Source: Ceratodon purpureus (Eukaryota; Streptophyta; Bryopsida; Pseudoditrichales; Ditrichaceae). Taken from it: 64,000 nt of DNA. The stretch lies in NCBI GenBank assembly GCA_014871385.1, contig CM026428.1:9716772-9780771 (forward strand), in the 5' to 3' direction. A program made the translations under genes and the position numbers. Below, in pieces: positions 48,393 to 61,116 of the stretch. Numbering within the stretch: the stretch's first letter is position 1; every line of letters begins with the position of its first letter. The notes under the pieces were generated by a model that worked only from the letters and a program-made list of their open reading frames with translations, did not search any database and had not been told where the DNA came from.

Positions 48393-51300
48393 TCACCTAT
48401 GCTGCTGGGGCATGTTGGACCTATGTCCGCCCGAAGAAGAACCTCCTCTAGTCTGCACCCCCGTCAATTCCATTTCTAACTCCTGAGCAGTAGCACTAAT
48501 CCCATTCGCAAGCACCCTCCTCGATAACTCATCTCCGCCTGATCTCTCTCCGTTGCGTGGGCCCTTCCCATGCTCCTGATCCTGGGAGGAGCTCCCCTGC
48601 ACTCGGCTTGACTGATGAACTGCCGCAACCGTTGCAGGTATGGAAGAATTCTTGCCGTTTCGTGGAGGTCGAAATATGAGAGGGAGATAGTCATCCGTAT
48701 CACAAGCAAATCGCGAGTTTTTAAAGTGTTCCTCAAGCGCCACTCGTCCCTGGAGAGCAGGCAGGAACTGTTAATTAACCATTTAAACTATGGCAGAGGG
48801 AAAGGACGGAGTCAAAGCAGATGGCAGAGGATGAATATTTAGTCCACGGCTCAGACACAGGCCATGTGCAGACAAAGGGCCAGAAAGGACAGGCCATTAC
48901 CTGAACTCTAGCATATGTCACATGGCATACTTTACGTGAGTTGAACTCCTCCCACTGTTGCTGGTGGAAAGAAATGTACAGTCTCTTTGTTGCGTGAACA
49001 GAAGTAAAATTAACAAATGCGTATCCCAAATTACACCTATTCCTGTAACAAAATCAAGCCACAGTTGTGAGTACAAACGAGCGTTGCACAATTTTTAGAG
49101 CGGACAGAAAATTCCAACCAAAACTCATCACTTCACTTACAGTGTCAGGAATATGTATTAACAACAAAACCATCACACTCAAATCGATTTCAACGAAAAA
49201 CTCAAAAGTCAAATCAAAGTCTTTGGAAACTAGTACACTCCACAGTAGGAAAGACCCAACAGATAACACCGATATTCCGGATCTTGTGTGAACGGATTTC
49301 ACAGAGGCCTGATATTTAAAACATGCACATCAAACACATCTCTTTACATATTCAGGATACTAAAAACATGAAAGAGGACTATTACACTAGCATCCGAAAG
49401 AGGGTGAACTTACTTGAAGTCAATTGGAAGATAAACAAAATCATATGCAGACTCAGGTTCACCAATTGTCTCCTCTCTCGTATTCCAATCCGTGCAGTGA
49501 TTGTCCAGAAGCGAAAGGAGCATCTGTTGGCTGCATCACAGGACATACGAACCGAAAGCAGAAATCAGAAAGAGTGCATTGAGTGACCGGAAAAACCGCT
49601 GGAACACTAATAAATGACATAAGTACGCATTAAAGGTTACAATCCCACACGACATCTTCAGCACTCAGTCAACAAGATCGAGATGATAATGAGCATGTTG
49701 ATCAGAGAATGGAAGACCCACCTGTACTTATTTGGAATATTCTTAATCATGAGAGTGGTCCGCGTATCGTTGGGCTGAATTCCAGCTTCGTCAAATACGT
49801 ACTGAGGAGGAACATCGGCACGTTGAGAAGCTAACTTGTTGGTCGAAATACGTGTGCCGACACGAGGCCCTTCCCTCAGCTTCCCTCCCGACCCTAAATT
49901 ACTTCCAGATTCTACCTTACCATAACCACCAGCACCTCCATTCACTGATGAGTTTCGCTTTCTTCGGCTTGAAACACCATCTCCTCTAACTGGCCCGCTG
50001 ACAGGAGTGGTATTCGCTCTCCCAAATCCCTGCCCAGAGGAGTAATTTTCGGCAGTTGACGCTGGTCCGCTGTAAGGCAATGCCATAGCTCTAGTTCCAG
50101 CTCTTCCATAAGACAAAGACTCCATGTTCCCCACATTACCCATGACAACAAGCGGCCCTGCAGCACTTGCCGGGCCTGCCTGCATGGAAGCATAGTTGTA
50201 AGTTTGCAGCCCCGTTTGCAATTGACTGCCAGCACTATTCCAAGACTGTGGCACAGCTAAACCTAGTGGAGGAACTGGAGTTCCGATGTTCGACGCCCAA
50301 AGGTATGATGCACCGCCATGAGGGCCGGGAATAGTGAGCGGTGAAGCCGTAGCATCTCCGCTCCAGTTCAGGAGAAAAGGTTGACCTGCTACCGCCCCTG
50401 GCCCAGAGGCTGCTAATGAAGATCTGCTGCCACTGATGGGATGGTACACTGTAGCATGGGCAGCTTGCTGCTGAAGCTGTACACGGGCTTTGTGCGCTTG
50501 TCCTCCTGGGCGACTGAACTCAATCTTCACACGTTTACCGTTTATCTCAGTCCCATCTAAAGCTTTGAGTGCTTTCGAGGCATCTCTCACATCGTAAAAT
50601 TCAACGAACTTGTGCTGCTTCTTAGCTGGCGTTTCTCGTAGTTCCTTCACGTCACCTGTCTCAACAGAGAAGAGCGTGAGTAACAGAATCTGTATGCCGG
50701 TCTTTCAAACTGACCAGTGACCACTGATTACATGCAGCCGGTTTGGGGGATTATTTTCACCAAGTCCATGCTTAGAAAAGGTATCCCTATATTAAATAAT
50801 TAAGATTGTATTACTATTATCAAGATAAGTTTCGACATAGAGAAGCTTAAACAAAACCCTAATGCAACTGCAGCCCGTACAGTCCTACTAAGTGGCCGAA
50901 GTATATTTTCAAATCTCGAATGTTTGGATGCTTGTCACAAATGAGACATCATTAAATTGCTTATGACTCAAGACAGACCGAACAAAATACTGTGATTCTC
51001 CGTTCATGATGAAGCCGCACACTGCACAGATGAGCAGACACGACGATACAACTGCTGATCGACACAAACCATATTAAATTTAACGTCAGAATGTGTATCA
51101 GGACACTAATAAATCCTTAATCGTATTACCATTATTAAATTATTTATTAGTGCTAATAAGTAAAAATCATGGTCCTGGGAACAGCTTCAACCATCAACCC
51201 AACTAGGTCGCTGGTCACATGTGAGGCCTGACTTCAGAGAGACCGAACAAACTGTGTACGAAAGACATCCAAGCAATTCCAAGCAGCCTAAAACAGGAAA

Positions 51301-53027
51301 CAGAAGTACTTACCGTAGACCTCAAACACTGACTTAAGTTGCTCCATGGTTGTGTCAACATCAAGGTTGAAAACCACGAGCGTGCCTTGATTCATTCCAT
51401 CGGGACCCGCTGCAGCACCAATGGGAAGCGTGTATTGAGCCCACATGACAACTCCGTTTATGAGACCTTTCCCAGGAGAAGATGATATCGAGGACGACCC
51501 AATGTTGTGATCCGAAATCAGGTCGGAGTGTTTAGCAGAATCCTGCCTCTCATATGCCATATCCGAGTGCTCCCGCGAGCTGCTACTGCTAGCACCTCCG
51601 CGCTGCTTCTGGGAGAGTTGATACTGTTGCTGCATTCGCTGCTGTTTGTTGAGATGTTGTTGCTGTATGTCCCGCAAAGCGTCCTTGGCACACCGGAGAT
51701 CGTAAAAGTTGACTGTGACCAATCCTTGATGTTTCTGGTCGGAAACTACAGTCCTTACATCTCCCCATTTCCCCATCTCAATCTTCAACTGCTCATCAGT
51801 CATGTGTGCAGGAACACCATTCAACAGAATAGCCCGTGACACATGCTCTCTGCCAGAAATTGGAGGGTGAGATAGGACAGACTGCCCAGAAATCCCAACT
51901 GATGGCAGTCCCATGGATTGGAAAGGCGGTATGCCATACGACCGCAGAGGGTGAGAAGACTGAACCAGCCCTACAGGAGCTACAGGCAGGTGAGAACCCG
52001 TGCCTGGTGACACTTGATGGCTGCTCAAGTCTGAAACATCCATGCCAGCCCAGGGCGCAGAGGGTGTAACAGACCCCGTAGCAAAGACTTGGTTCGCAAG
52101 CTGTGATGCATTGCCGAAAATGGACATTGTAGAATCTGGTCCATAAGTTGAACTATATATCATCGCGGAACGATTGTCGACCCCAGAGACCCCAGAGAGG
52201 AAAATGTGCCCCGATTCAAAAGAATATGAAGTGGGTACACCAATGTGGTGCTGCAATAGAGATGGTGGCACTCCAGGAGAAATACAGGGAGACGGAGCAG
52301 GAGTGTACTCCTTGGCATTGGGATCAAGCGATGCCTTCACATCGTGACAAGAAACATGGCAGGATGGAGAGACGGCCAGAGTCGCAGGGAGGACGTAATT
52401 AGAGGAAGCGTAATCATTCTCGCGACCTTGATGCAATGCTGCGAGCTCACTGTCCATCATTGTCTGGTCAGGCAGCTGCAATGCAGGTGGTGGTCGATAC
52501 TCGTGCGTCAATCCTCTCGGCATCCGGGGGCTCCCACCGTACTGAGCGACATGGCCATGAGCGTGGCTGTGTTGCTGCTGTGGCAAAACATAATCCACAC
52601 TGATATTGGTGTCGGACTTTCGTGATAGCTCAGGAGGGCTGGACAGAACGCCATTCTCGACTGCCTGTGATCCACTTCTCTGCTCATTTACTGCAATGCC
52701 CTCTGGAGCTGAATCTGCGTCCACCCCAGACTCAAAGCTCAACCCTTGGAGACCCTCGCGTATCAGCCCAGCCTCGATATAATGACTGCTCGCGTCGTGT
52801 GTGGCCGTGGAAGTACTGCCCCCACTTCCCGTCCTCTCCTCCCCCATTCTTTCCGACGCGCTGTTCATGTCTTGCGTAGAGAGCGTTGTCGACGATGCCA
52901 TGCTGCAACTCGAGAGAAGGCGACTCTTCAATGTTCTCTCCACATATGCGCGCTCGCCAACAGTACTTGCCAATGCTACACTGCTAAACTGCGCCACATC
53001 TACCCCCGCATTGACTTTTCCGCCCAT
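48393..53027 (-). CDS. TEL: TERMINAL EAR1-like (TEL) Mei2-type RNA-binding protein
   Basis: Encodes a 1,087-residue Mei2-like protein. Five exons fit in phase, right to left: 53027-51314, 50655-49722, 49530-49414, 49042-48901 and 48749-48393. RRM1 (about residues 397-460) reads [20 protein letters not shown] and [20 protein letters not shown], followed by a Gln-rich helix, the TEL rather than AML style. RRM2 (about 550-620) contains [20 protein letters not shown], then [15 protein letters not shown]. The Mei2-specific C-terminal RRM3 begins [20 protein letters not shown] and continues through [20 protein letters not shown] and [22 protein letters not shown] proteins act in apical meristems and leaf-initiation timing in flowering plants. 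The long Ser/Pro/Gly-rich N-terminal region looks disordered. All introns are GT-AG. The first ATG of the open frame is used. Confidence 0.95.
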
Positions 53028-54116
53028 GCTACGGCCAAACCCCGTCGCCCCGGACCCCGATATACAACAGCTCGGATTTCTTCCAGCAACCCTCTCCTAC
53101 AGTCCCTCTAACGGCAACGCGCCATCTTGCGAACTAACAACCTTCCGCTAAACTGCACCACCACCAGCTCGATATCGTTTACCAGCAAAGCCCGCACACG
53201 GACCAAACCGCAAACTCCTACGTCTTCACCTTCTGTTCACAAAACCCTTCAACTACCACCTCCTTCAGCCCTCGCCTTGTCTCAGTCGTCAACGCAAATT
53301 CATGAACCACGACACCCCGTCGCCTGCCTTCCACGTCTTGGCTCTCGGGCTCGGTCACGCTGAAGTACAAAAGTCGGAATGCTCCAACCTGCAATGCAAC
53401 CAACACACAGTCCAATCTCATTCCCCGTGCATGCCCCCAAACTACAGTTGCAAAGCGCACTGGCGTACAATGCTGGTCACTATGAGACAACTACTACGCA
53501 CGTGAGATGGGTTCCCGGTCCATGAGTGATAACTCTCCAGCGTAAACGCACCCCGAAGCTTTGTCCGTGCAACCAACACCCAACGGCCCAAGCCGCAGCC
53601 TACCCCAAGTCCGACCACTCCATCGAGCTCATCTCCCCGCCTTCGTCCCCGAACTGTCCCTCCTCAGCGACTCAGCTGATCAGACCCCGAACTCGAACTA
53701 CTTAACCCAAACTAGCTGTCTACGCTCCCAACCTTATGTGCCTTCTTGTCGAAACGATGAAAAAATAAACCAAGAGTAAAGCACGCCAGGGAGAGAAAAA
53801 AAATACAAGCCGAGCTCTAAAAACCCCGCGACTGTACACCCTCCCAATCCACCTCAGCCCAGTCTTGGTCCCCGAGCCACCCTCCCCGGCGCAGCGTGCA
53901 GCAAGAAACCGGGAACTGACAATGCTACACACCAAGAGCTGAAACCACTGAACCCCCGCACCTCTCCCGAGAATTTCCCCCGATTGAGCCTCCGATTGCT
54001 ACCCCGATTGCCTGTAACGGCAGGCGTGAATTACCACCCCCGCACACAATGTACGACCACCCTCCCCTTCCCGGCCACCTCCCCTCGACGGAGAACTCAA
54101 GGCACCGCACCCAAAC

Positions 54117-54160
54117 TCACACACATACACACACAAACAGACAGACAGACACAGACACAC
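54117..54160. repeat. ACAC / ACAG microsatellite
   Basis: Alternating ACAC units followed by repeats of CAGA, upstream of TEL and probably in its leader, where the minus strand reads GTGT/TCTG. Confidence 0.9.
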
Positions 54161-54936
54161 CTCGAAAACACCTTAAAAATTACAATCTCATAATCCTTCC
54201 TCCTCTCCTCCTCTTATGTTGTTACCTTCTCAAACGCACGCACATGCATCTGACAGAAGCGCCAACCAATACTCCCTGATCACCTCGTCCGCTGTATCTC
54301 ATCAGTTTAACCCACCCTCCTCTCCTCTCCTCTCCTCACCTCTCCTCCCTTCCACCACCAACAATAATTATATAAAAAAAAACTAAAAAAAATACAACCA
54401 AAAAAAAAAACCACAAACCACCCTCCCAACTCCAAACTCTTCAACCTCCCCACCCGATCGCTCCCTCCACCCCAAGAACACCGAATTACCCCAAACTCCC
54501 TCCCACCGAGCAAAACACCCACCTTGGACCCCCAACTAGCACCAAAACTCCGCCTTTCCCACTCCCTCCAGTGATGGATCACCTCCCAATTCGAGTATAC
54601 TCCCAGGTGAGCCGACTGACGACCCGTTCCCTGGATCGAATTCAGGCCGAAGAAGGTAGTGATCGACAAGGTGAAGAGCGAGAGCACAGACAGATATAAG
54701 AGATGGATAGACAGACACAAGAGCAAGGAAAAGAGGAGGGAGAGCAACAGACAGAGAACCAGCAGTGATGGTTTGCTGTTGGAGTGATGTTACGGTGTGT
54801 AGTGTTGAGAGGTCCCTTTTGGGATGGGGAGTGGAGAGTGGAAGTGAAGGGAGTGAGGTGGAATGGAAGAGAGTGTGGTGGAGGCTCCGGAGTTTCTGAG
54901 AGAGAGTGGAAGTGGAGTTCCGGGTGTTTTTTTTGC

Positions 54937-55090
54937 TTTGTTAGGGTGGGGTGGGGTGGGGATGGGGGCTGGGTTGGGCCGGGGAGGGAAACCCGGCCGA
55001 CAGGGTGCCCGGCGGGGAGGGGGACGGGGGGGACGGGGAGGGGGCGGGTGCCCTGGGGAGCGGGGTGGTGGGGGGGGGGAAAAGCGGAGG
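54937..55090 (+). repeat. G-run cluster with G-quadruplex potential
   Basis: The plus strand has many runs of three to nine G separated by short spacers, for example GGGGTGGGGTGGGGATGGGG. This suits G-quadruplex formation. It lies about 2 kb upstream of the TEL start codon. Confidence 0.75.
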
Positions 55091-55400
55091 GGGCTGCCCT
55101 AAGGTACCCGGGGATTAATTATGTTGGAAACCAGGTGGGGAGAAGGCGGCAGGATGGCGGCGGTGACAGAGCCTCTGGGCCCCACTCTCGCAAAGACGCC
55201 CTCTCCCTTGACGGCATGGTTTTTTCGTCCCTCCCTGCCCGCGCTGCCCCTCTCTCTATCGGGAACCTTCGGGAACTGTGGGGAACAATTGGGAACTCTG
55301 GGAGAACTCTGGGGAACGTGTACGGGTACAAATTGGGGACGTTTGGGAGCGTTTTGGGAACGGGGGGGATGGGTTAGTGATTCATTAAGGTGCCGGAGAG

Positions 55401-57150
55401 GGGTGGTTTATGATTAGGGGAGCTACTAATGGGGGTATTCATATGGGGGAGTTAATGAGGGGGGTTGGTGTTATCGAGGATGTTTGATGATTTGGGAGGG
55501 GGAGGGTGCAATGGCGTCTTGGGGATTAGGGAAGGGAAGGGGGGTTAATTAAGTTTTGGCAGGGATGGGGGGAGTGGGTCTGATTGAGGGCAGAGGGGGG
55601 AATTAGGGTGGAGATGGGTGGGATGAGTGGTGGTGGTGATGGTGGTGGGGGGGTTGTTTTTTTTGTTGGGGGAGTTTGGGGGTTATGGAATTGGTGGGAG
55701 GGACGTGTTTTATTATTTTTTTGTGGGATTGAATGAAAGAAAATTCATTGCTAGGAAGAAAGAAGACACGTCCTCATCGGACAGTGGGAGGGATGTATTC
55801 ACCAGGGTGAAAGAAAGGGAGCTCTTACAAGACATTCTGTGGTATGATTGCAATGATGTTTGGGTGTATGAGATGGCACACGTACAAGGCAGTGATGGAA
55901 TTGGGGGTCATGCCGAATCATTTTTTGCCTGAGTGATGTTGTCTGCTGAATTCTATGATGCGTACTTGTGGGACCTAGCAAAGGGGTGAGAGAACCCTCG
56001 CTTGGTATTGGTTTCTTTCTGGTGAGAAAACAATGTTCGGATCATTGTAACCAACCACTGGTTATGGATGGTTCGAGCATCTTGCAAACATTCTTGTGAA
56101 TCCTGGTCATGATGTTATTATTCATGAAATTCACGTACACTTGCTTATGCAGCATGATGGAATCGCACGGCGAGAATTCAACGTTTGTTACTATAGATTG
56201 CTTCCTGTGTGGGGTGATACAATGCTTTCTTGGTGATGGCACAAGCGGTATTCCTTTGGAATATAATATCCAAGATTTTAGTAATTCTTCTGAATGTTGG
56301 CATGGGAGCATAAACTTTGAAAGCAATTAGGTCAGAGCATGCGAGCGAAGTTAGCCATGACTAAGTTGCAACTTACAACATGTGAGGCTCGGAGTTCCAC
56401 GGAACCCCTGTTAGTACAAATGAAATTGGCCTTGATATGGGTGAAAGACATGTTCTGCATGAATTTCCTAGCTCCCTTTCATAATAAGGATGCAGCTTGC
56501 TTGGATGCTGCAATGAACTCACTGATCAACCCCAAGTGGGATTTGATGAAATCCAGGTTTAACACAAAACAAGGGAGTTGTCCCTCCTTTTGATCTGCAG
56601 CTTTCTCTATCCAGTTCGCAACAGCATTTTATTTCCCAGGTTGCTGAGGTAGTTTGTATATACTCCATTCATTTTGATGAAAATATGTTGGTATGAAAGA
56701 ATTTGAAATTCTTGCAAACTTCCAACAATGGAATTCCAATTCAATATAGAATTAAAAACATGCCTTTTTTATGCATTTGTTCCTTTTACGGATTTTTTTT
56801 GGTAAGTGACACATTTGAATCACTTGTTGTTTTATTTGTATTCCGTACCCTTGTTTTCGATTGCTTCAGCAGTTCTCTAGTTCATTACTACATCTTTCAA
56901 TCTTTCAATTAAAGTACTCTAACACCATAGCAAGTTTGAAAAATTAAGGTTCGTCTCTTCAAGTTTGAATTTCTTAATTTTTTAATAGCAAAAAAATCAA
57001 TAAAAATGACTTTAAATGGCTTAGAAATAACAAAATCTAGCAAAAACAAATTTATTCTATTTTTATTTTTATGTCTTTATAAAAATAAAAATAAATTTTT
57101 TCGGAAATATGATTGATTTACGAAAAAGAATTGATTCTAAATCAGAGTTA
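55401..57150. other. Spacer, no supported gene
   Basis: G-rich at its left end, ordinary to AT-rich afterwards. Open frames at 55,627-55,932 and 56,339-56,593 have no recognised similarity. A T-rich region begins near 56,760. Confidence 0.4.
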
Positions 57151-57165
57151 TAAACTACTGTAGAT

Positions 57166-58440
57166 ATTATAATCTTTGTCTACATCTCTAACTAATCCCA
57201 AATCTCTATGAGATTTCCATGGTTAAAGCAAGTCATGAATCTCTATCTCTAATTCAATCTCTTACCTTTCAGCTCTTAAGTCTAAATCCATATTAAACCT
57301 CCTTAGTTGCATATCATAAGTTCTCGATTCAATCTCGTGTGTCCGGATCTTTGTTAATTCTCCATTGCTACAACATGTCTTCTATTCTTATTCTCAATCC
57401 TTTAATCAATCAAGTGTGACAAATTCTACATTAAATTTTCTTAGTTGCACATTCTAAGTGGCGAGTCCAATCTCTTGTGTCAAAATCCATGTCAAACTTC
57501 TATAGTTGCGAGTCTTATATCATTATCCTTGGTGGCTTGTCAAATTTCACATGTCACATTCCATATCAGATCTGAGGTCTAAGGTTCTAAGGTTCCCAAT
57601 CTAATCTCTTGAGTCCAAATCTATATCATATCAGGTTCTCAATCTAATCTCTTGAGTCCAAATCCATATTAGATCTTGATAGCTACATGTCGTAAGTTTC
57701 CAATCCAATCTCTTGGGTCCAAATCCATCTCAGATCTTGATAGTTGCAGGTCTTATATATTTCTCCTCAATTCCTTGTCCAACCTAGTATGCCAAATTTT
57801 ATATTGGGTACCCATAGTTGCAGGTTCCGTTCTGAGACTGTTCAATCTATTGTGTCAAAATTCATGTCATAATCTCCAACATGGTATGTCAAAATCTATA
57901 TAGGGTACCCATAGTTGCAGGTACCGTTCTGGGACTAATCCATATTGGGTACCCATAGTTGCAGGTTCCGTTCTCAGACTGTTCAATCTCTTGTGTCAAA
58001 ATTCATGTCAAAATCTCCTCTCAGCTTAACTGTCTAAATCTCTTTGATGTCTAAATCATTGTCTGAATCTAAATTCTTCATGTCTCAATCATTGTCTAAA
58101 TCTTCATCCATGGATCAATGTCTTAAATCTCCGGCGTCTGAATCCATGTTTGAACCATCTTCATTTAGATTCATGTCAAATCTTTATTTTCTTAGTCTTT
58201 GTTTGAGTTAGTGTCTTAATCCTCCAATTTTGAATACTTGGATGAACCCATCAACTCTAAATCTCAATGTGGCAGTTCGAATCCTTTATGCCTATCAATC
58301 TAATTTCAAGTATTCCATATCTAGATCCATGTTTGAATCTCTCTAAATAATGCTTGGAGTTTGAAAGAGTTATTTTGATATCTTATTTTTGAATCCATTT
58401 CAAATCCTTCTTAGCTATCATATTTCATTGTATATTCTAT
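57166..58440. repeat. Degenerate tandem array, left arm of a foldback-like structure
   Basis: A unit of roughly 60 to 70 bp recurs with variation. Its consensus phrases are AATCTCTTGTGTCAAAATCC, ATATCAGATCT, TAGTTGCAGGTC and GGGTACCCATAGTTGCAGGT. Copies are clear between about 57,250 and 58,020 and decay toward both sides. The opposite strand of this array resembles the right arm at 59,600-60,450. Confidence 0.75.
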
Positions 58441-58680
58441 AAAGAATAAAAATTAAAAATGAAGAATTAATCAAACATTACTTGTGATTAGAAATTTTAC
58501 AACTAAAACACATTAACTTTAATTCAAAATATTTGAAGTGCAACATATAAGGATTTTAATTCTAAGTTTTTTCATTTTTTTATTTTATTAAAAGTTATTT
58601 GAAAAATAATTCAATCTAGTGGTCATAGGGTGTGTTATAAATGAAATAATCTGTAATCTATTGAAAATTGATTATACACG

Positions 58681-58782
58681 TATGATGTTTAGAATTGTGC
58701 AAGTATGATGTTTATTGTGCAAGTATGATTTTATTGTGCAAGTATGATTTTATTGTGCAAGTATGATGTTTAGAATTGTGCA
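58681..58782. repeat. Short tandem repeat, 19-23 bp unit
   Basis: Five adjacent units begin TATGAT and end ATTGTGCAAG, with lengths of 23, 20, 19, 19 and about 21 bases. It sits in the spacer between the two inverted arrays. Confidence 0.9.
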
Positions 58783-59599
58783 TAGAGATTGTGAATAAAT
58801 TGGAAAAATCATATCATCATTTTTTAAGTAGATGGAAGTATATTGAAATCTATAGTCAATACAAATGTTGAGGTGTTCAACAAATTGGGTGATTGTCTAA
58901 AAAGAAGGACATAAGTCCATTTTAAAAAAATCTCAATGTATTTTTTAAAGGCAATAAATATGGTTAATTGAGAGTTTGAAAAGAATAATTGGTTGTAAAT
59001 TCATTGAAATATGTATGCTATTATAGATTTTATCGTACAAACTTGTATTTAACAAGAACAAATATAGTATTTCTAGTATTTTGCACTCATTTTTTAACAT
59101 ACCAACGACAGCTTTAACTTTGTTGACTTGCCAATTGACTTGAATTTTTACAAACCTTTTCATATGGTTTGTTTGTTGATTGACAACAAACCAGATTCAA
59201 TATTGATGCTCGTGCTTCAAAAATCAGATGTTTGTGCTTTGAAAATCTGAAGAGATTTTTTGAAGCTTCATTATAGAAATTACATATATTTTCTTGAAGA
59301 TGACATTATGGTTTATGAATGAACCGCGTATTTTTTGATTGACGATAATTGATGTTAAATTCTATTGATTGTTGAAGTAGTACTTGCTCAATTTTTCTAC
59401 ATCTTGTTGTTCAATACACAATTCATGTAAATATTATAATGTTCATCCTACATCTTTAGATGGTTACAATAGTTTTGTACAAGGGCCAAAGTAAATCACC
59501 ACTAAATTCGAGCGTTGAATATTATTAGCATGTTGTCATTTTCAAATATTGAAGGGTCATATATAAAACTTTTTGGCTAAAGTACCTCAAGCAAGTAAA

Positions 59600-60450
59600 A
59601 GGTTAATAAAAAATCCATATATAAAAGATTCAAACAATGATTATGGCATAAAGTATCAAGATTGAAACAATAATACAGATAGTTATGCATGAAGATTTTG
59701 AAATGAATTTTGACACAACAAATTGGAGTATAGACTAAAATAGATATACAATACCTGCAACCATAGAAACTTGATATAGACTGACACGAAATATTAGACA
59801 CATGACTTCAACATGCATCAATGGATATATGACATTTGAATAAGAGATTGAGATAAAGATAGAGGCTATACATGCAACAATGGATATATGACATAGATTT
59901 TGATACAAAAGATTGAATAAGATATTGGGGATAAAGATAGATGATCTTTAACCATGGATATTTAGCATGCATTATGATACAAACCATTGGGGTGGAGATT
60001 GGAAATAAAGATATTGGACTTGCAAATATAGGAACTTGATAATAATTTTAATACAAAATATTTGATAAAGGACTCAGGACTTGCAATCATACGGATGTGA
60101 TACGGATTTCAATACAAAAGATTGGATTTGAGATTGAGGATAAAGATGTAGTGACCTGCTACAATAGGAATCCAAAATTGATTAAGATTTAAGATATGAA
60201 ACTCAAAGATTGTATGGAGGACAAAGATCTAGGACTTGCTATAATGGAGATTTGACGTGGATTTAGTTCTAAAAAATGAGAAGTAGGAGATTGAATTGGA
60301 AACAAAGATTCAAGACTTGCGCAATGGATGAAAATTTGAAAGAGATTTAGACTATTAAGAAGAAACAAAAGAAATTGGATTGGATTTCAAAATTAATTTT
60401 ATTTTAATGATATTTTGAAATTGAATTTTAAATTGAGATTTTAATATCAA
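59600..60450. repeat. Degenerate tandem array, right arm of a foldback-like structure
   Basis: Repeated phrases include ACAAAAGATTGGATTTGAGA, GATAAAGAT and ACTTGCAATCATA, which are reverse complements of phrases in the left array (TCTCAAATCCAATCTTTTGT versus left-arm AATCCAATCTCTTGGGTCC). Period is again about 60 to 70 bp. No coding sequence. Confidence 0.7.
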
Positions 60451-61112
60451 TTTTTCAAATTTTTAAGGTTGAATCCACAGTCATAAAGTATGACCATCTT
60501 ATATGGCTCATTTAGTCACATGGATGACTTATTTAATTTTTCCACTTCATATTCTATAATAAATTAAGCAATATAAGCAAAGAAAACAAAGACCTTCATT
60601 ATCAAATGCACACTAAGTTTATACTAGATGATTTTACACAAAATTTTGTATTTTTTTTTTCTTCAAGTTATATTGGCCTGTTAGATTTGTTCTATCAAGT
60701 ACTATTTCAATGTAGTTTGTTTTTGAGAACCATTTTATAAATGAATTTTTCCGTCTATGTAATTTTTTTTAAATCAAGATACTCTAATTGTGTAACCTTG
60801 AAAAGAAACATATTTTCAACATGTGTGAATTTCTCTAAAATTTTGGATCTTGTTTGCTTAACAAAATACAAATTATATCAAAATAATGCCAAGAATTAAA
60901 AATATAATTAATATTTTATAATTAGAAATAAAATTCTTCTATCTTAACAATTATATTGTTCAAAGAACAATATTTAAAAATAATTAAAGAATAAACCTTA
61001 AGATATAACAACACTTTGAAACACTTTATATTTACACGTATTATACATATGAATGTTGGAGTTGTCAGGAAACCACAATAGTATAATCAGGGATTGCAAT
61101 AATTTGTTTACT
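60451..61112. other. AT-rich spacer, nothing recognised
   Basis: No gene, repeat family or RNA gene was recognised. Confidence 0.4.
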
Positions 61113-61116
61113 TTAA

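Larger units (their letters stand above)
53028..55400. other. Upstream region and probable long leader of TEL
   Basis: C-rich on the plus strand to about 54,550. It contains simple repeats: CA/CAGA variants at 54,117-54,160 and CTCCT at 54,317-54,346. No coding gene is supported; the long open frames near 54,300-55,400 are compositional. The change of strand bias near 54,780, from C-rich to G-rich, may mark a transcription start. Confidence 0.45.

Noticed and set aside
51507..53151. Several plus-strand open frames opposite TEL
   Set aside because: They are shadows of the TEL coding exon, whose frame has clear RRM motifs.
54784..55377. 197-codon Gly/Trp-rich open frame
   Set aside because: Low-complexity G-rich DNA upstream of TEL; no domain and no splice signals that extend it.
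57166..60450. CRISPR-like or satellite array interpretation
   Set aside because: Units are degenerate, variable in length and inverted between the two arms; the genome is eukaryotic.
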